NCBI RefSeq assembly: GCF_900188005.1
Contig: NZ_FZNR01000011.1
Coordinates: 124,001-188,000 of the forward strand
DNA length: 64,000 nucleotides
Direction: 5' to 3'
From: Actinoplanes regularis
GTDB taxonomy: Bacteria; Actinomycetota; Actinomycetes; Mycobacteriales; Micromonosporaceae
Made by a program: the position numbers and the translations under genes. Positions 33,600 through 41,874 of the stretch are shown piece after piece. The first letter of the stretch is position 1. Each line of letters opens with the position of its first letter. Below the pieces are notes generated by a model that had not been told where the DNA came from, did not search any database, and was given only the letters and a program-made list of their open reading frames with translations.

Positions 33600-33718
33600 G
33601 CTGGTTCTGGCTGGTGTGTCGGTGTGTTGGTTAGGGCTGTGGTGTCCAGCTCGGTTGCCGGCTGGTTCTGGTTGTTGTGTCGGTGTGTTGGATAGGGCCG
33701 TGATGGCCAGCTCGGTCG
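33600..33718. repeat. Tandem duplication, period 61 bp
   Basis: Two imperfect copies (from 33600 and 33661) begin GCTGGTTCTGG and share TGTGTCGGTGTGTTGG and CCAGCTCGGT. They fill the gap between two convergent genes, and about seven to nine positions differ. Confidence 0.8.
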
Positions 33719-33783
33719 ATCGCGCTGGTGGTCGCCGACCGGAACGGCCCGATCCGTCCGACAGGCGACCACCGGGGGAGAGG

Positions 33784-35406
33784 TCAGGAGTTCCGGCGAC
33801 GCCTCCGGGCGCCCAGCAGGACTGCGAGCGCGCCGCCGACGAGCAGCCCGGCCCCCGTGATGACCATCGGTGCGACCCGTGGCCCGGTGACCGGCAGGGT
33901 CTCGCCCCGCACCCCGGACCCGCCGGGAGCCTTGCGGGGCTCCGGAGCCACCGCGGCCGCTTCCAGCACGCCGAACCCGAGTCGCGCGACCACTGCGGAC
34001 GGTTCGTACCCCGCCCGGCCCCGGCGTCCGTCCGAGTCGGCCGCGTGCACCATCGTCACCCGGAGCGCGGTGACCCGGGCCGCGAGCGAATGCCCCTTCC
34101 GCGCCTGCCGGACGGCACCGAGCGACACCCGCACGATCGCCTTGGTCGAGCCGCTCTCCAGCACCGGTGCCCTGCCGTGGGTCTCGCCCGACGGCGCCGG
34201 CAGGCCGGGGATCGACGGCAACAATGACCCCCGAGACGGCAGCACCGGGACGACCGCCGACTCGGCCGCCGTTCCGATATCACTGACCGTGATGTCAACC
34301 TTGTCCCTGACGGTGTCCAGCCTCGTACGGGGAACGCCCGGACCGGACACCTCGATCACCGCGGGCTGATAGCGGACCTCGCCGCCTTCGGAGGTGTTCA
34401 TGCTGACCCGCAGGATGGGCGCCCGCAGAACATGGATCCGGATCTCACCGCCGGCCAGCTCGATCCGGCTGGTGCTCACGGTCGCCGAGGCGACCGAGTT
34501 CGCGTCGCTTCCGCGCCCGCTCAGCGCGGTGCTGCTCAAGCTCGAGAAATTTCCCGGTACGCGAACCAGGTCGCCGTTCAGCGTGACCCGGTCGAGCCGT
34601 GCAGTGGCGCGGGAGATCTCGCCAGCGGCGCCCCCGCACCCCATCGCGGGGGCCCAGCGGGCGCGCGCGGACATCGCCCCGCCGCCCACCTGGATCGGCC
34701 CGAACCGCTTCGACCCGGTGCGCCGCTCGATCGGCTCGGAGTGGGGCGGTGCCTGCCGCACGACCTGCTCGGCCGCGGGTGCCCCGACGACCCGCCCGTT
34801 CAGCACCAGCCCGGCCGACGCCGACTTCACCGGCGCATCCGCGATCATGACGCTCCGCGTGTCGCCGATCCCCGCGCCGGCGGTCATCCGCCGCCCGCCG
34901 GACTCCGTCGTCGGATCCGGTGCCGGAGAAGCCGGATCGAGCTGCTCGAACACCTCGTCAGGAGTCGCCGGCGGCCCTGCCGGTCGCACCTCATCGAGTT
35001 GCGGACTTGTCGCCGGTGCCGCCGGTCGCACCTCGTTGAGCTGCGGACTTGCCGGCTTCTCTTCATCGAGCTGCGGACTTGCCGGCGGTGCCGAACGCTG
35101 CTCGAGCGCTTCTCCGGAGGTTGTCGACGGCGGCGCGGACGGCTGTTTCTCGCCCTCCCCTTCGGTGACCTCCGCGCCCTGTTCCGGTTTCACCGCACCC
35201 CGAAGGTTCAGCCGATCGATCCGGATCATCTCCGCCTCGCTCTGCGCCGCATACCGCTCGATCCGCGCGCATGGCGTCGGCGTGGCCTGCGCGAGCATCG
35301 AGGTATTCAATGCGGATGATGCGGCAGATGCCGGCAGCGGTGCGGTGAGCGTGCTCGCGACCCCGAGCGCGGCGACACTGGCAGCCAGCGACCTGACAGG
35401 TGCCAT
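33784..35406 (-). CDS. LPXTG-anchored surface protein of unknown function
   Basis: A 540-residue exported protein: signal peptide (MAPVRSLAASVAALGVAS to about residue 29) and a C-terminal sorting signal of LPVTG, a hydrophobic helix and RRRRRNS. After a short CARIERYAAQSEAE segment comes a low-complexity Pro/Glu/Ala region with repeats of the type SPQLDEVRPA (three to four copies), then beta-rich sequence. It is predicted to be linked to peptidoglycan by a sortase, not encoded here. AAAGGA supports ATG 35406. It diverges from the PSP1 gene. Confidence 0.82.
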   Translation of the reverse strand: MAPVRSLAASVAALGVASTLTAPLPASAASSALNTSMLAQATPTPCARIERYAAQSEAEMIRIDRLNLRGAVKPEQGAEVTEGEGEKQPSAPPSTTSGEALEQRSAPPASPQLDEEKPASPQLNEVRPAAPATSPQLDEVRPAGPPATPDEVFEQLDPASPAPDPTTESGGRRMTAGAGIGDTRSVMIADAPVKSASAGLVLNGRVVGAPAAEQVVRQAPPHSEPIERRTGSKRFGPIQVGGGAMSARARWAPAMGCGGAAGEISRATARLDRVTLNGDLVRVPGNFSSLSSTALSGRGSDANSVASATVSTSRIELAGGEIRIHVLRAPILRVSMNTSEGGEVRYQPAVIEVSGPGVPRTRLDTVRDKVDITVSDIGTAAESAVVPVLPSRGSLLPSIPGLPAPSGETHGRAPVLESGSTKAIVRVSLGAVRQARKGHSLAARVTALRVTMVHAADSDGRRGRAGYEPSAVVARLGFGVLEAAAVAPEPRKAPGGSGVRGETLPVTGPRVAPMVITGAGLLVGGALAVLLGARRRRRNS

Positions 35407-35549
35407 GGCGGTTCCTTTCGGCGCGGGCCGCTGCGGCGGCGTCTACGGGACTGGCCAACGAGGGTCGATTGGGGCGGTTGCGCAGCATCTATACGACAAC
35501 CCGCCCGGGTAGCCCAAAACCGGCATTTGGTACGGCTTGCCGAACGTCG

Positions 35550-35555
35550 TAGGGT
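35550..35555 (+). promoter_or_regulatory. -10 element, leaderless start of the PSP1 gene
   Basis: TAGGGT is followed by 7 nt and ATG 35563; no ribosome binding site is visible. Confidence 0.6.
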
Positions 35556-35562
35556 TGATCGC

Positions 35563-36405
35563 ATGGGCATGCTGTGCGCGGTCAGCTTCAACCGGTACGG
35601 CCGTCTCTACTACCTCGATCCGGGTGAGTTCTCCCCGTCGGTCGGCGACCGCGTGCTGGTCCCGACCGACGACGGTCCCGAGGTGGCGGAGTGCGTCTGG
35701 GCGCCGCAATGGGTCAGCGAGGAGACCGACGGTTTCCCCAAGATCGTCGGCCTGGCCGCCGACGACGACCTGCGCCGCGACGAGACGCTCCGCAAACGCA
35801 AAGCCGAGGCCAAGGTCGCCGCCAAGAAGCTGATCAAGGCGCATGAGTTGCCGATGAAGGTCGTCGCCGTCGACCACGTGCTGGATTCGTCCGGCGGCAA
35901 CGGCGACCGCACGACGATCTACTTCACCGCCCCGCACCGCGTCGACTTCCGTTCCCTGGTCCGCGACCTGGGCGCCACGCTGCACTGCCGCGTCGAGCTC
36001 CGCCAGCTCTCCGCCCGCGACTCCGCGCGCGTCCAGGGCGGCATCGGCTCCTGCGGCCGCGACCTGTGCTGCGCCACGTTCCTGACCGACTTCGAGCCGG
36101 TCACCATCCGCATGGCGAAGGACCAGGACCTACCGCTGAACCCGCTGCGCATCTCCGGCGCCTGCGGCCGCCTGATGTGCTGCCTCAAATACGAGCATCC
36201 TCTCTATGCCGAAAGCAGTACATCTAACTTCCATCAGGGGGAGCGCGTCGTCCTCTCGGACGGGACCGAGGGCAAGGTGATGGCGAAACATCCGCCATCC
36301 GACACCATCACTGTCCGGAATCTCGCGGACGGGCAGCCCCGACGCTGCCCCGTCGCCGACGTCTGCGGGTCGCGCCAGGCATACGAAAACCGGGCATCAA
36401 GCTGA
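35563..36405 (+). CDS. PSP1/RicT-family protein, hybrid: host N-part and element-encoded C-terminal tail
   Basis: A 280-residue RicT (YaaT)-like PSP1 protein. The host part (codons 1-210) holds the PSP1 domain and the cysteine clusters GSCGRDLCCATF and GACGRLMCCLKY, which in RicT bind Fe-S with partner proteins. At 36193-36200 (EHP codons) an integrated element begins, and the last 70 residues come from it. They resemble the lost host tail at 41896-42117: both start EHPLYA and share G-x-RV, DG-x-x-G, V, H/P, VR, DG, C and VCG-x-RQA at matching places. The gene is therefore restored, not simply cut. The reconstructed native protein would have 283 residues. Start: ATG 35563, leaderless. Confidence 0.9.
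   Translation: MGMLCAVSFNRYGRLYYLDPGEFSPSVGDRVLVPTDDGPEVAECVWAPQWVSEETDGFPKIVGLAADDDLRRDETLRKRKAEAKVAAKKLIKAHELPMKVVAVDHVLDSSGGNGDRTTIYFTAPHRVDFRSLVRDLGATLHCRVELRQLSARDSARVQGGIGSCGRDLCCATFLTDFEPVTIRMAKDQDLPLNPLRISGACGRLMCCLKYEHPLYAESSTSNFHQGERVVLSDGTEGKVMAKHPPSDTITVRNLADGQPRRCPVADVCGSRQAYENRASS
36193..36200. other. attL core of the PSP1 element
   Basis: GAGCATCC here recurs at 41896-41903. Host sequence lies to the left, element sequence to the right. Confidence 0.75.
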
Positions 36406-36435
36406 CACCCGGTTCGTTGACATTGTTCAGCCTGC

Positions 36436-37032
36436 TCAGGCGCTCTCTGGCACGTCGGCCTTGAGGTGGCGGTGAAGGGTAGGGCGGGAGACTCCCAGTG
36501 CGTCAGCGATCGAATTGACACTCTCACCCTTGGCTCGCCGGGCACGCGCTGCGCTGAGGATGTCGTCGTTCATCACCGATGGGCGGCCACCTGTGCGTCC
36601 CTGGGCCTTGGCGGCTTCGAGTCCTGCCCGAGTCCGCTCGCGGATGATGTCGCGCTCCAGCTCAGCAAAGGCGGCCATCATCGTGAAGAAGAACTTGCCC
36701 TCACCCGACGGCGTGTAGTTCCCCGCCAGCTTGCCCGTGAGGATGCGTAGTCCGATGCCTCGCCCGTGTAGGTCGTCGGCAATCGTCAGCACGTCTTTGA
36801 CTGAGCGGCCAAGACGGTCGAGCTTCCAGACACACAGCGTGTCACCCGAGCGCGCCCAGTCCAGGGCGGCGGTGAGGCCCGCTCGGTCCGTGTTCTTCCC
36901 GCTCGCCTTGTCCTCGAACACGCGGGCACAGCCAGCCTCGTTGAGCGCGTCACGCTGGAGCTGAGCGTCCTGGCTGTTGGTCGAGACCCGGGCGTATCCG
37001 AAGAGCTGGCCGGTAGCGGCGTGCGTTGTCAT
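36436..37032 (-). CDS. Resolvase/invertase-type serine recombinase
   Basis: A 198-residue small serine recombinase. The catalytic Ser is S17 in GYARVSTNSQD; KLDRLGRSVKDVLTI and ELERDIIRERTRAGLEAAK follow in the usual order. The C-terminal HTH is SVNSIADALGVSRPTLHRHL after a GRPSVM hinge. It probably acts on the inverted-repeat site just upstream (37046-37099) to resolve dimers or invert DNA. It ends 31 bp after the hybrid PSP1 gene in convergent orientation. Confidence 0.93.
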   Translation of the reverse strand: MTTHAATGQLFGYARVSTNSQDAQLQRDALNEAGCARVFEDKASGKNTDRAGLTAALDWARSGDTLCVWKLDRLGRSVKDVLTIADDLHGRGIGLRILTGKLAGNYTPSGEGKFFFTMMAAFAELERDIIRERTRAGLEAAKAQGRTGGRPSVMNDDILSAARARRAKGESVNSIADALGVSRPTLHRHLKADVPESA

Positions 37033-37045
37033 GATCCGACTGTCT

Positions 37046-37099
37046 CATAACCCATCTCAAAACATCAAGCCTTGGAGCATGGTTATGAGATGGGTTATG
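37046..37099. repeat. 14-bp perfect inverted repeat, likely recombinase site
   Basis: CATAACCCATCTCA (37046-37059) and its exact reverse complement (37086-37099) flank 26 bp, beginning 14 bp upstream of the resolvase start. Each arm contains a TTATG/CATAA half-site, typical of recombination or autoregulation sites of such enzymes. Confidence 0.75.
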
Positions 37100-37286
37100 G
37101 ACATGGTTTAGCCCCCGAACGGGTTCCCTTGAAGGATGTGTCAAAACCCTTCGTTTTTGAGCAGCCTCGTGACCAGCACCGGCGCACCTGGGGGCATGAC
37201 CCCTTCGGGGTTCGAGGAGGGACCGGCTGGTGATAGCAGCCAAAAATCTGCCACGGTTCCGAAGGGCGATTTATCGAGACCGGCCC

Positions 37287-37450
37287 GTCGCTCATGACAC
37301 CCCGGCCTAGGGAAACCGGGATGTCGCTCATGACGCTGCGGTCGCGGAGAACCAGCGTTCCGCTCTCAGGAGGTCCCGGCCTAGGGCTAGGGAAACCGGG
37401 GTGTCGCTCATGACGCCCCGGTCACGGAGAACGGACCTGTCGCTCATGGC
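37287..37450. repeat. Four iteron-like repeats in two 36-bp-spaced pairs
   Basis: GTCGCTCATGAC occurs at 37287-37298, 37323-37334 and 37403-37414, and with one change at 37439-37450. Spacing is 36, 80 and 36 bp. The segments between also repeat (GGAAACCGGG at 37311 and 37391; CGGTCRCGGAGAAC). On the minus strand each contains ATGAGCGAC, so short MSD-starting peptides could be read, but codon use gives no support. Together with the inverted repeat this accounts for the gap 37033-37467. Confidence 0.85.
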
Positions 37451-37467
37451 ACCTGTCACCGTGGCGG

Positions 37468-37806
37468 CTACGCGCCAACGGCGGTCAAGTAGGCGCGGAC
37501 AAAGAAGCCGCCGACCACGGCGCGGTGGAGGTGACCGGCGGCCGTGATGTCCTCACCGGCGAGGGTGACGTGTAGGTGAACCTTGCCCTCGACGACTTCC
37601 CCGGTGCCGGACAGCTCCATCGGTTGGGTATAGCGCCGGATGTAGTCGACGCTCTCATCCTCCTTGGCCATGACCGAGACCTCAGCCTCGTTGACAGCAC
37701 CGATCAGGGTGATGACGGCGCTGGTGAGCCCGAGCCGGTCGGCTTGCTCCTGGACGGCCTGGAGGACTTCCTCATCCTTGTTGACCTGAACGACATAGGT
37801 GGACAA
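37468..37806 (-). CDS. PPC (DUF296) domain DNA-binding protein
   Basis: A 112-residue single PPC/PCC domain. EVLQAVQEQADRLGLTSAVI starts the fold, and HLHVTLAGEDITAAGHLHRAVV shows the conserved GHL segment. Such proteins form trimers and bind DNA. It lies 9 nt after the XRE regulator gene on the same strand, a pairing that recurs in actinobacterial mobile elements, and probably acts with it. Confidence 0.85.
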   Translation of the reverse strand: MSTYVVQVNKDEEVLQAVQEQADRLGLTSAVITLIGAVNEAEVSVMAKEDESVDYIRRYTQPMELSGTGEVVEGKVHLHVTLAGEDITAAGHLHRAVVGGFFVRAYLTAVGA

Positions 37807-37815
37807 GCGGATCTC

Positions 37816-38610
37816 CTAGATCTTGAGCGGGTTGACGCCTGCAAGGGCTGCACCGATAGCCCGTAGGTTCTCGCGGCTGGACTCTGACCTGAGCGCCGAG
37901 AGCAACGCGTCCGTGATGTGCGGCTCTGCCCGCTGGTTCCTACTCAGGAGAAGGACAGAGCAGAAGCGCGCTCCGCTGTCATTGGGGTTCGACAGCTCCG
38001 CCTTGAGCACCTGGAGCTGGTCCGGGCTGAGCGGCGCAGAGGATGCGGCGAGGTTGGCTGAGGCGTCCCAGTCGAGCCCGAGGACACGGTGAAGGACTGC
38101 CGTCAGGTACAGCTCGCGTGACTCTCCATCGGCCTGAAGGACCGAGACAGCCTCGTTGTCGATGGTCGGGGAACCGACCTTGGCCAGAATGCCGGCCGCG
38201 TTCACACGAAGAAGCGCCTTGCCTGACCTGGACCATTTGGTCAGTGAGGCGATCGACGGAGAGTTCCTGGCGACGAGGGAGGCCACCGCCCGATCTGTGG
38301 CGTGGGTGGTCTGGACACCCGTCAGCATTCCCGTTCGTCCACCGTTGATGTCGTTGGCGATGGAGGCTGCGGTATCGGGTGCCGCTCCGGCGGCCAACGC
38401 AGAGATGGTGCCGAGCAGAAGCTGTCGCCGCTTCAAGTCCTCTCCCAGGACGCTCTCGTACTTTCGTATGACGTCCGGGGTAACCGCTCTGACGCCTGTC
38501 TCCACGTTGCCGATGTAGCCCCGGCTGTAGCCGGTTCGCTTGGCCATGCCAGCCAACGACAGACCCGCCTGTTCGCGGGCCTCCCTCAGTGTCCGCCCTA
38601 GATCACTCAT
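37816..38610 (-). CDS. XRE-family regulator of the element
   Basis: A 264-residue protein with an N-terminal HTH (LREAREQAGLSLAGMAKR, TGYSRGYIGNVETGVRAVT) and a C-terminal Ala/Leu-rich helical domain that may sense a ligand or partner. Its promoter faces the small-gene operon starting at 38725, so it may control element maintenance genes. It is translated just before the PPC gene. Confidence 0.88.
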   Translation of the reverse strand: MSDLGRTLREAREQAGLSLAGMAKRTGYSRGYIGNVETGVRAVTPDVIRKYESVLGEDLKRRQLLLGTISALAAGAAPDTAASIANDINGGRTGMLTGVQTTHATDRAVASLVARNSPSIASLTKWSRSGKALLRVNAAGILAKVGSPTIDNEAVSVLQADGESRELYLTAVLHRVLGLDWDASANLAASSAPLSPDQLQVLKAELSNPNDSGARFCSVLLLSRNQRAEPHITDALLSALRSESSRENLRAIGAALAGVNPLKI

Positions 38611-38724
38611 TGCCCAGCCTCGTCCGGTTTTGGAGCGGGTTGGAGACAGCTCGATCCTTCCGCCCGAGTGATCACTAAGTAACCCTCGGTGTGTCGGGAA
38701 TCCTAATCACTGGAGGAGTCGACT

Positions 38725-38883
38725 GTGGTAGCGGCGGCGGTGATTGCGGCTCTAGTGCTGGGGTTCCTAGCTGGGCTGCTGGCCTTCAAGGTCAAGACAC
38801 GATGGTGTCCCGGTTGCGGGGAGAGGTTGGCCTGTATCCGGTGCGAGGAGGTGGATAGTGGAACACCGCGTCGCGCCCACTAA
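38725..38883 (+). CDS. Small membrane zinc-ribbon protein
   Basis: A 52-residue product: one membrane helix (VIAALVLGFLAGLLAF), then KVKTRWCPGCG and CIRC, giving a CxxC-x5-CxxC zinc site on the cytoplasmic side. GGAGGAG at 38712-38718 lies 6 nt before GTG 38725. It overlaps the next gene by 26 nt and uses its own GAGGAGG coding bases as that gene's binding site. Confidence 0.7.
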   Translation: MVAAAVIAALVLGFLAGLLAFKVKTRWCPGCGERLACIRCEEVDSGTPRRAH

Positions 38884-39124
38884 TCGGGAGATCCTGCCGG
38901 GCGTCACCTTGAAGGTGAGCGTCATGGGTGGCTACTCCGTCGAGCGAGAGGGCGACTACATCGGCTGGATCCATGCCAGCATCGGTGACCGTTGGAACGC
39001 CTACGTCAGGCGACCCGGAACCAGCGGCGGATCCCTCGGCAGGTACACCCAAGAGGAGGCAGTGAAAGCCATCGTGACGGCTTGGGATGCCGGTACTGCC
39101 CTACCGAACGGATGTCGGCCATGA
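38858..39124 (+). CDS. Small element protein with GWIH motif
   Basis: An 88-residue soluble protein of unknown function. The core YIGWIHASIGDRWNAYVRR, followed by a YTQEEAVKAIVTAW helix, resembles the protein at 44632-44931 in the tRNA-Thr island (FLGWIHGRNDTWRAYLR, then FTRVEAIGQILAAS), so both belong to one small family. GTG 38858 has GAGGAGG 6 nt upstream. The stop overlaps the next start (ATGA). Confidence 0.75.
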   Translation: MEHRVAPTNREILPGVTLKVSVMGGYSVEREGDYIGWIHASIGDRWNAYVRRPGTSGGSLGRYTQEEAVKAIVTAWDAGTALPNGCRP

Positions 39125-39444
39125 CGGAGAAGCGGGAGTATTCACCGGCTGTCCTGGTCCATTCCGAGTCCTGCCCCGACGCGATCAGCTTGCGTGCACG
39201 CGGAGTCGGCTTGATTCCGATGGCCACCCCTGCAATTGCACAGGCTTACCCAAATGGCCGGATGCACAATTGCTTCCACTTCACCTTGCAAGCGCGCGGC
39301 CTAGTGGAGACCGTGCAATACCCGCCGCATGCATACGAAGAATCCTCGGTGATTTACCCGAACGCGAGCATGCCGCTTTGTGCGGTGTGCATGGGAACGC
39401 ATAGCGCGCTCGATCGGCTAATCCTCCCCCCGGGAGTCCGCTAG
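39121..39444 (+). CDS. Cysteine/histidine-rich small element protein
   Basis: A 107-residue protein, last of a three-gene overlapping operon. HSESCPDAI, NCFHFT and PLCAVCMGTHSALDRL offer a metal-binding Cys/His set. I do not recognise the family. The ATG overlaps the preceding stop. Confidence 0.65.
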   Translation: MTEKREYSPAVLVHSESCPDAISLRARGVGLIPMATPAIAQAYPNGRMHNCFHFTLQARGLVETVQYPPHAYEESSVIYPNASMPLCAVCMGTHSALDRLILPPGVR

Positions 39445-40311
39445 CGATAAAGAAATTGCGGCGGCGAGTCGCGCCGGCGAATAGCGTCGGGAAAGGGATC
39501 TCTGGATTTGGAGGAAGTAAACGTGCACGGGCGTGGTCCGCGCGTCCTCTTGCCAGGGGCGATGATCTCTCGGTAGGCTGATGGGTTCGCATGCAACTGC
39601 GGCACCCTGATCTTGAAGGGCTTGTAAGCGCCCCTGAGATCCACGCTGAGCCCCGAACGGTCCCGCTGGGTACCTCGGTCTACCCTACCGGCATCCAACG
39701 CCCCTACGGCCTTCTGGGCGGGTTGGTGCCCTCGGGGTTGGCTCCGAACCCTTTTTGCGGCGGCGGAGATCAGGGAAGATGCTCCCTACTACGCGCACGA
39801 GCGTACGCGAAAACGGAATAACTACTTACGTAGTTATGCTGTCTCGCCTTAAGAGACCCCTTTGGGGTCTTCTACTGCTTAGCTGCATAGCTGTTATCGA
39901 GCGAACTGGTAGCCGGTTAATGCCCCCTCCGGGGGCCTTTACTTGTAGCTGCTTTGCGGGTTGCCGGAAGCCGGTTCTAGTATTGCTATTAGAGACCCCT
40001 TTGGGGTCTTCTACTGCTTAGCTGTATAGCCGCTATCCAGTGAACTGGTAGCCGGTCTCATGGTCCATTTAGAGGGCCTTTGTTGCTTACTGGTTAGCTG
40101 CTTAGCAGGTGACTTTTAGTATTTTTTTGGTATGGATTTTAGGGTTATCTAGGGTTGGTTGATTGAGATAGTTCACCGATGATGCTAATCAATGATAAAG
40201 GCCCCTCCTGGGGCCTATTAAGCGATCTTATCGGGCTATCAAGTTTGGGAAGATCTGCTGCTTGCTAGCTTTCTTGGCGGGAGGAGTAGCCCTAGCGTTG
40301 AGACGTGGGTT
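39445..40311. other. Noncoding, AT-richer region of the element with serial hairpins
   Basis: About 870 bp without a convincing gene between the small-gene operon and the convergent integrase gene. It contains terminator-like hairpins AGACCCC-TTT-GGGGTCT (39854-39870 and 39993-40009), GCCCCC-TCC-GGGGGC (39922-39936) and AGGCCCC-TCCT-GGGGCCT (40199-40217), an 8-bp inverted repeat ATAACTAC-TTAC-GTAGTTAT (39818-39837), and a 66-bp direct repeat. A structural RNA or regulatory segment is possible. Confidence 0.65.
39852..40056. repeat. 66-bp direct repeat with internal hairpin
   Basis: Copies at 39852-39917 and 39991-40056 (139 bp apart) differ at about six positions. Each begins with the AGACCCC hairpin and ends with ACTGGTAGCCGGT. 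Confidence 0.85.
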
Positions 40312-41856
40312 CTATGACCAAGCTGGCGTGAACTTTGTAGCCAGGTGCTCCGATCGCCAGATCGCTTCGCCTGCCTTTGGCCGTCCCTTCCCGCGTGGTA
40401 GTAGCCGGATGAACTCGAAGGCGGCGACCAGCACGCTTCGCTGTTCACTCAGTTCCATCTCGTCGAACTGGTAGTAGGCGTATTCGATGTCGACGTATCC
40501 GGGATCGCCATAGCTACCCGCCTTGGCAATCTCTGCCTGGACCTGTGCAAGTTCCTCACGCAGCGTCGCTGTCGCCGCGTGCAACTGCTGGCGCGTGATC
40601 TTGTTCGTCGCCTGGTCTACGGCCAGTTCGTTCATCTTGCCCTCGATCCGCGCCTCCTCGGTCAGAAGAGCGGGTACATCGATGTCCGATGGCGGCACGG
40701 GGTGGAAATAGGGCCGGTTCGTGTCCGTCATCTGCTTGATTAGCCGGCGCACGACCAATCCGTCGCCGTAGTCGATGGGAAACTGCGTGTGTCCACGTGA
40801 CCGCCCGGGCTCTCGGCCCACACCTGCGCACAGGTAGAAAGGGATACCCTTCTTCTTCGTTGCCCGTACTGGTCCGCCGCACACACCGCAGTGCGCGATG
40901 CCAGACAGCAGGTTGGCCAGCTTGCCGCCTACCCAGTCCGGACGCTCTCGGTCCGCTAGGAGCTTGTCGACTTTGCGCCATGTCGGTTCGTCGATGATCG
41001 GCTCCCATGCGGCCTTACCCATGACTTCCCCGTAGAGCGTGATCACACCCATGTTCCGGGGGTTCCTCAGCAGGAGACGCAAGGCCACGCCGTTCCATAG
41101 GCCGCTTGGGTTGTAGTCCCGCTGGCGCGGAGCGCGGGGCCGGGCAGCCTCACCATCCGGCGCGCTGGTCCTGAAACCCGCCTCGTTCCACTCCCTAGCG
41201 ACGGCGCTCAGAGACTTGCCCTTGAGTACGTCGTGGTACGCCTGCTTGATGGCCGCAGCCTCGTCGGGGACGTGCTCCAGGTTCTCCTTGTTGAAGCCGA
41301 ATGGTCGACGAACCCAGTTCGGCAAGCCCTTCTCCACGCGCTGATCGTTGGCCAGCACCTGTCGTGCCGCCTTGCGTTCGCCTTCAGCAGTCGCCACAGC
41401 GGCAAGGATACGGGCGACCATGCGGCCCACGTCGGTTGTCAGATCGATGTCGCCTGTCGCGGTGGCCAACCCGATGTTGCGCTCGATCGCCAGTTCGATC
41501 AGCGACTCCAGGTCTTTCATTGAGCGGGTCACGCGGTCGAGGTGCCAGGCCACCACGAGGTCGGCCTCGCCCGCCTCGATCGTCTTAACAACCGTCTGCC
41601 ACCCAGCCCGATCTTGGAGCCGGTAGTCCGTCGCCGAGATCGTGTCGTCGATTACGGCAACCACGTCCCAACCTCGGGCGAGACAGAGCGCGCGGCATGC
41701 TTGTTCCTGGCGTTCGAGTCCGGCACCCTCGCCGGTCCGGTCCATGCTCATGCGCAGGTAGATGACGGCCCGAGGCTGGGTCGTGGCCTGAGCGCCAGGC
41801 TTGGCTAGCGCCATCGCTCGACGGCGTGCGGCACTCTTGATCGGGGCGGTCGTCAT
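40312..41856 (-). CDS. int: Large serine integrase
   Basis: A 514-residue large serine recombinase. The catalytic domain has YLRMSMDRTGEG (Ser 37), IDDTISATDYR, WHLDRVTRSMKDLE and AEGERKAARQ. The recombinase domain follows (RRPFGFNKENLEHV, LWNGVALRLLLRNPRNMG), then the zinc ribbon CGVCGGPVRAT with a later Cys, and a coiled-coil C-terminal part (EEARIEGKMNELAVDQATN). It would join attP and attB with a 2-bp crossover. Its start is 40 bp from the attR core, the usual place of attP. The attB implied is the conserved EHPLY codons of the PSP1 gene. Confidence 0.95.
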   Translation of the reverse strand: MTTAPIKSAARRRAMALAKPGAQATTQPRAVIYLRMSMDRTGEGAGLERQEQACRALCLARGWDVVAVIDDTISATDYRLQDRAGWQTVVKTIEAGEADLVVAWHLDRVTRSMKDLESLIELAIERNIGLATATGDIDLTTDVGRMVARILAAVATAEGERKAARQVLANDQRVEKGLPNWVRRPFGFNKENLEHVPDEAAAIKQAYHDVLKGKSLSAVAREWNEAGFRTSAPDGEAARPRAPRQRDYNPSGLWNGVALRLLLRNPRNMGVITLYGEVMGKAAWEPIIDEPTWRKVDKLLADRERPDWVGGKLANLLSGIAHCGVCGGPVRATKKKGIPFYLCAGVGREPGRSRGHTQFPIDYGDGLVVRRLIKQMTDTNRPYFHPVPPSDIDVPALLTEEARIEGKMNELAVDQATNKITRQQLHAATATLREELAQVQAEIAKAGSYGDPGYVDIEYAYYQFDEMELSEQRSVLVAAFEFIRLLPRGKGRPKAGEAIWRSEHLATKFTPAWS

Positions 41857-41874
41857 GATCAGATAGTAGAATTA

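Noticed and set aside
39591..39821. 76-codon plus-strand frame in the element
   Set aside because: No ribosome binding site, mixed codon use and no similarity recognised; left as part of the noncoding region.
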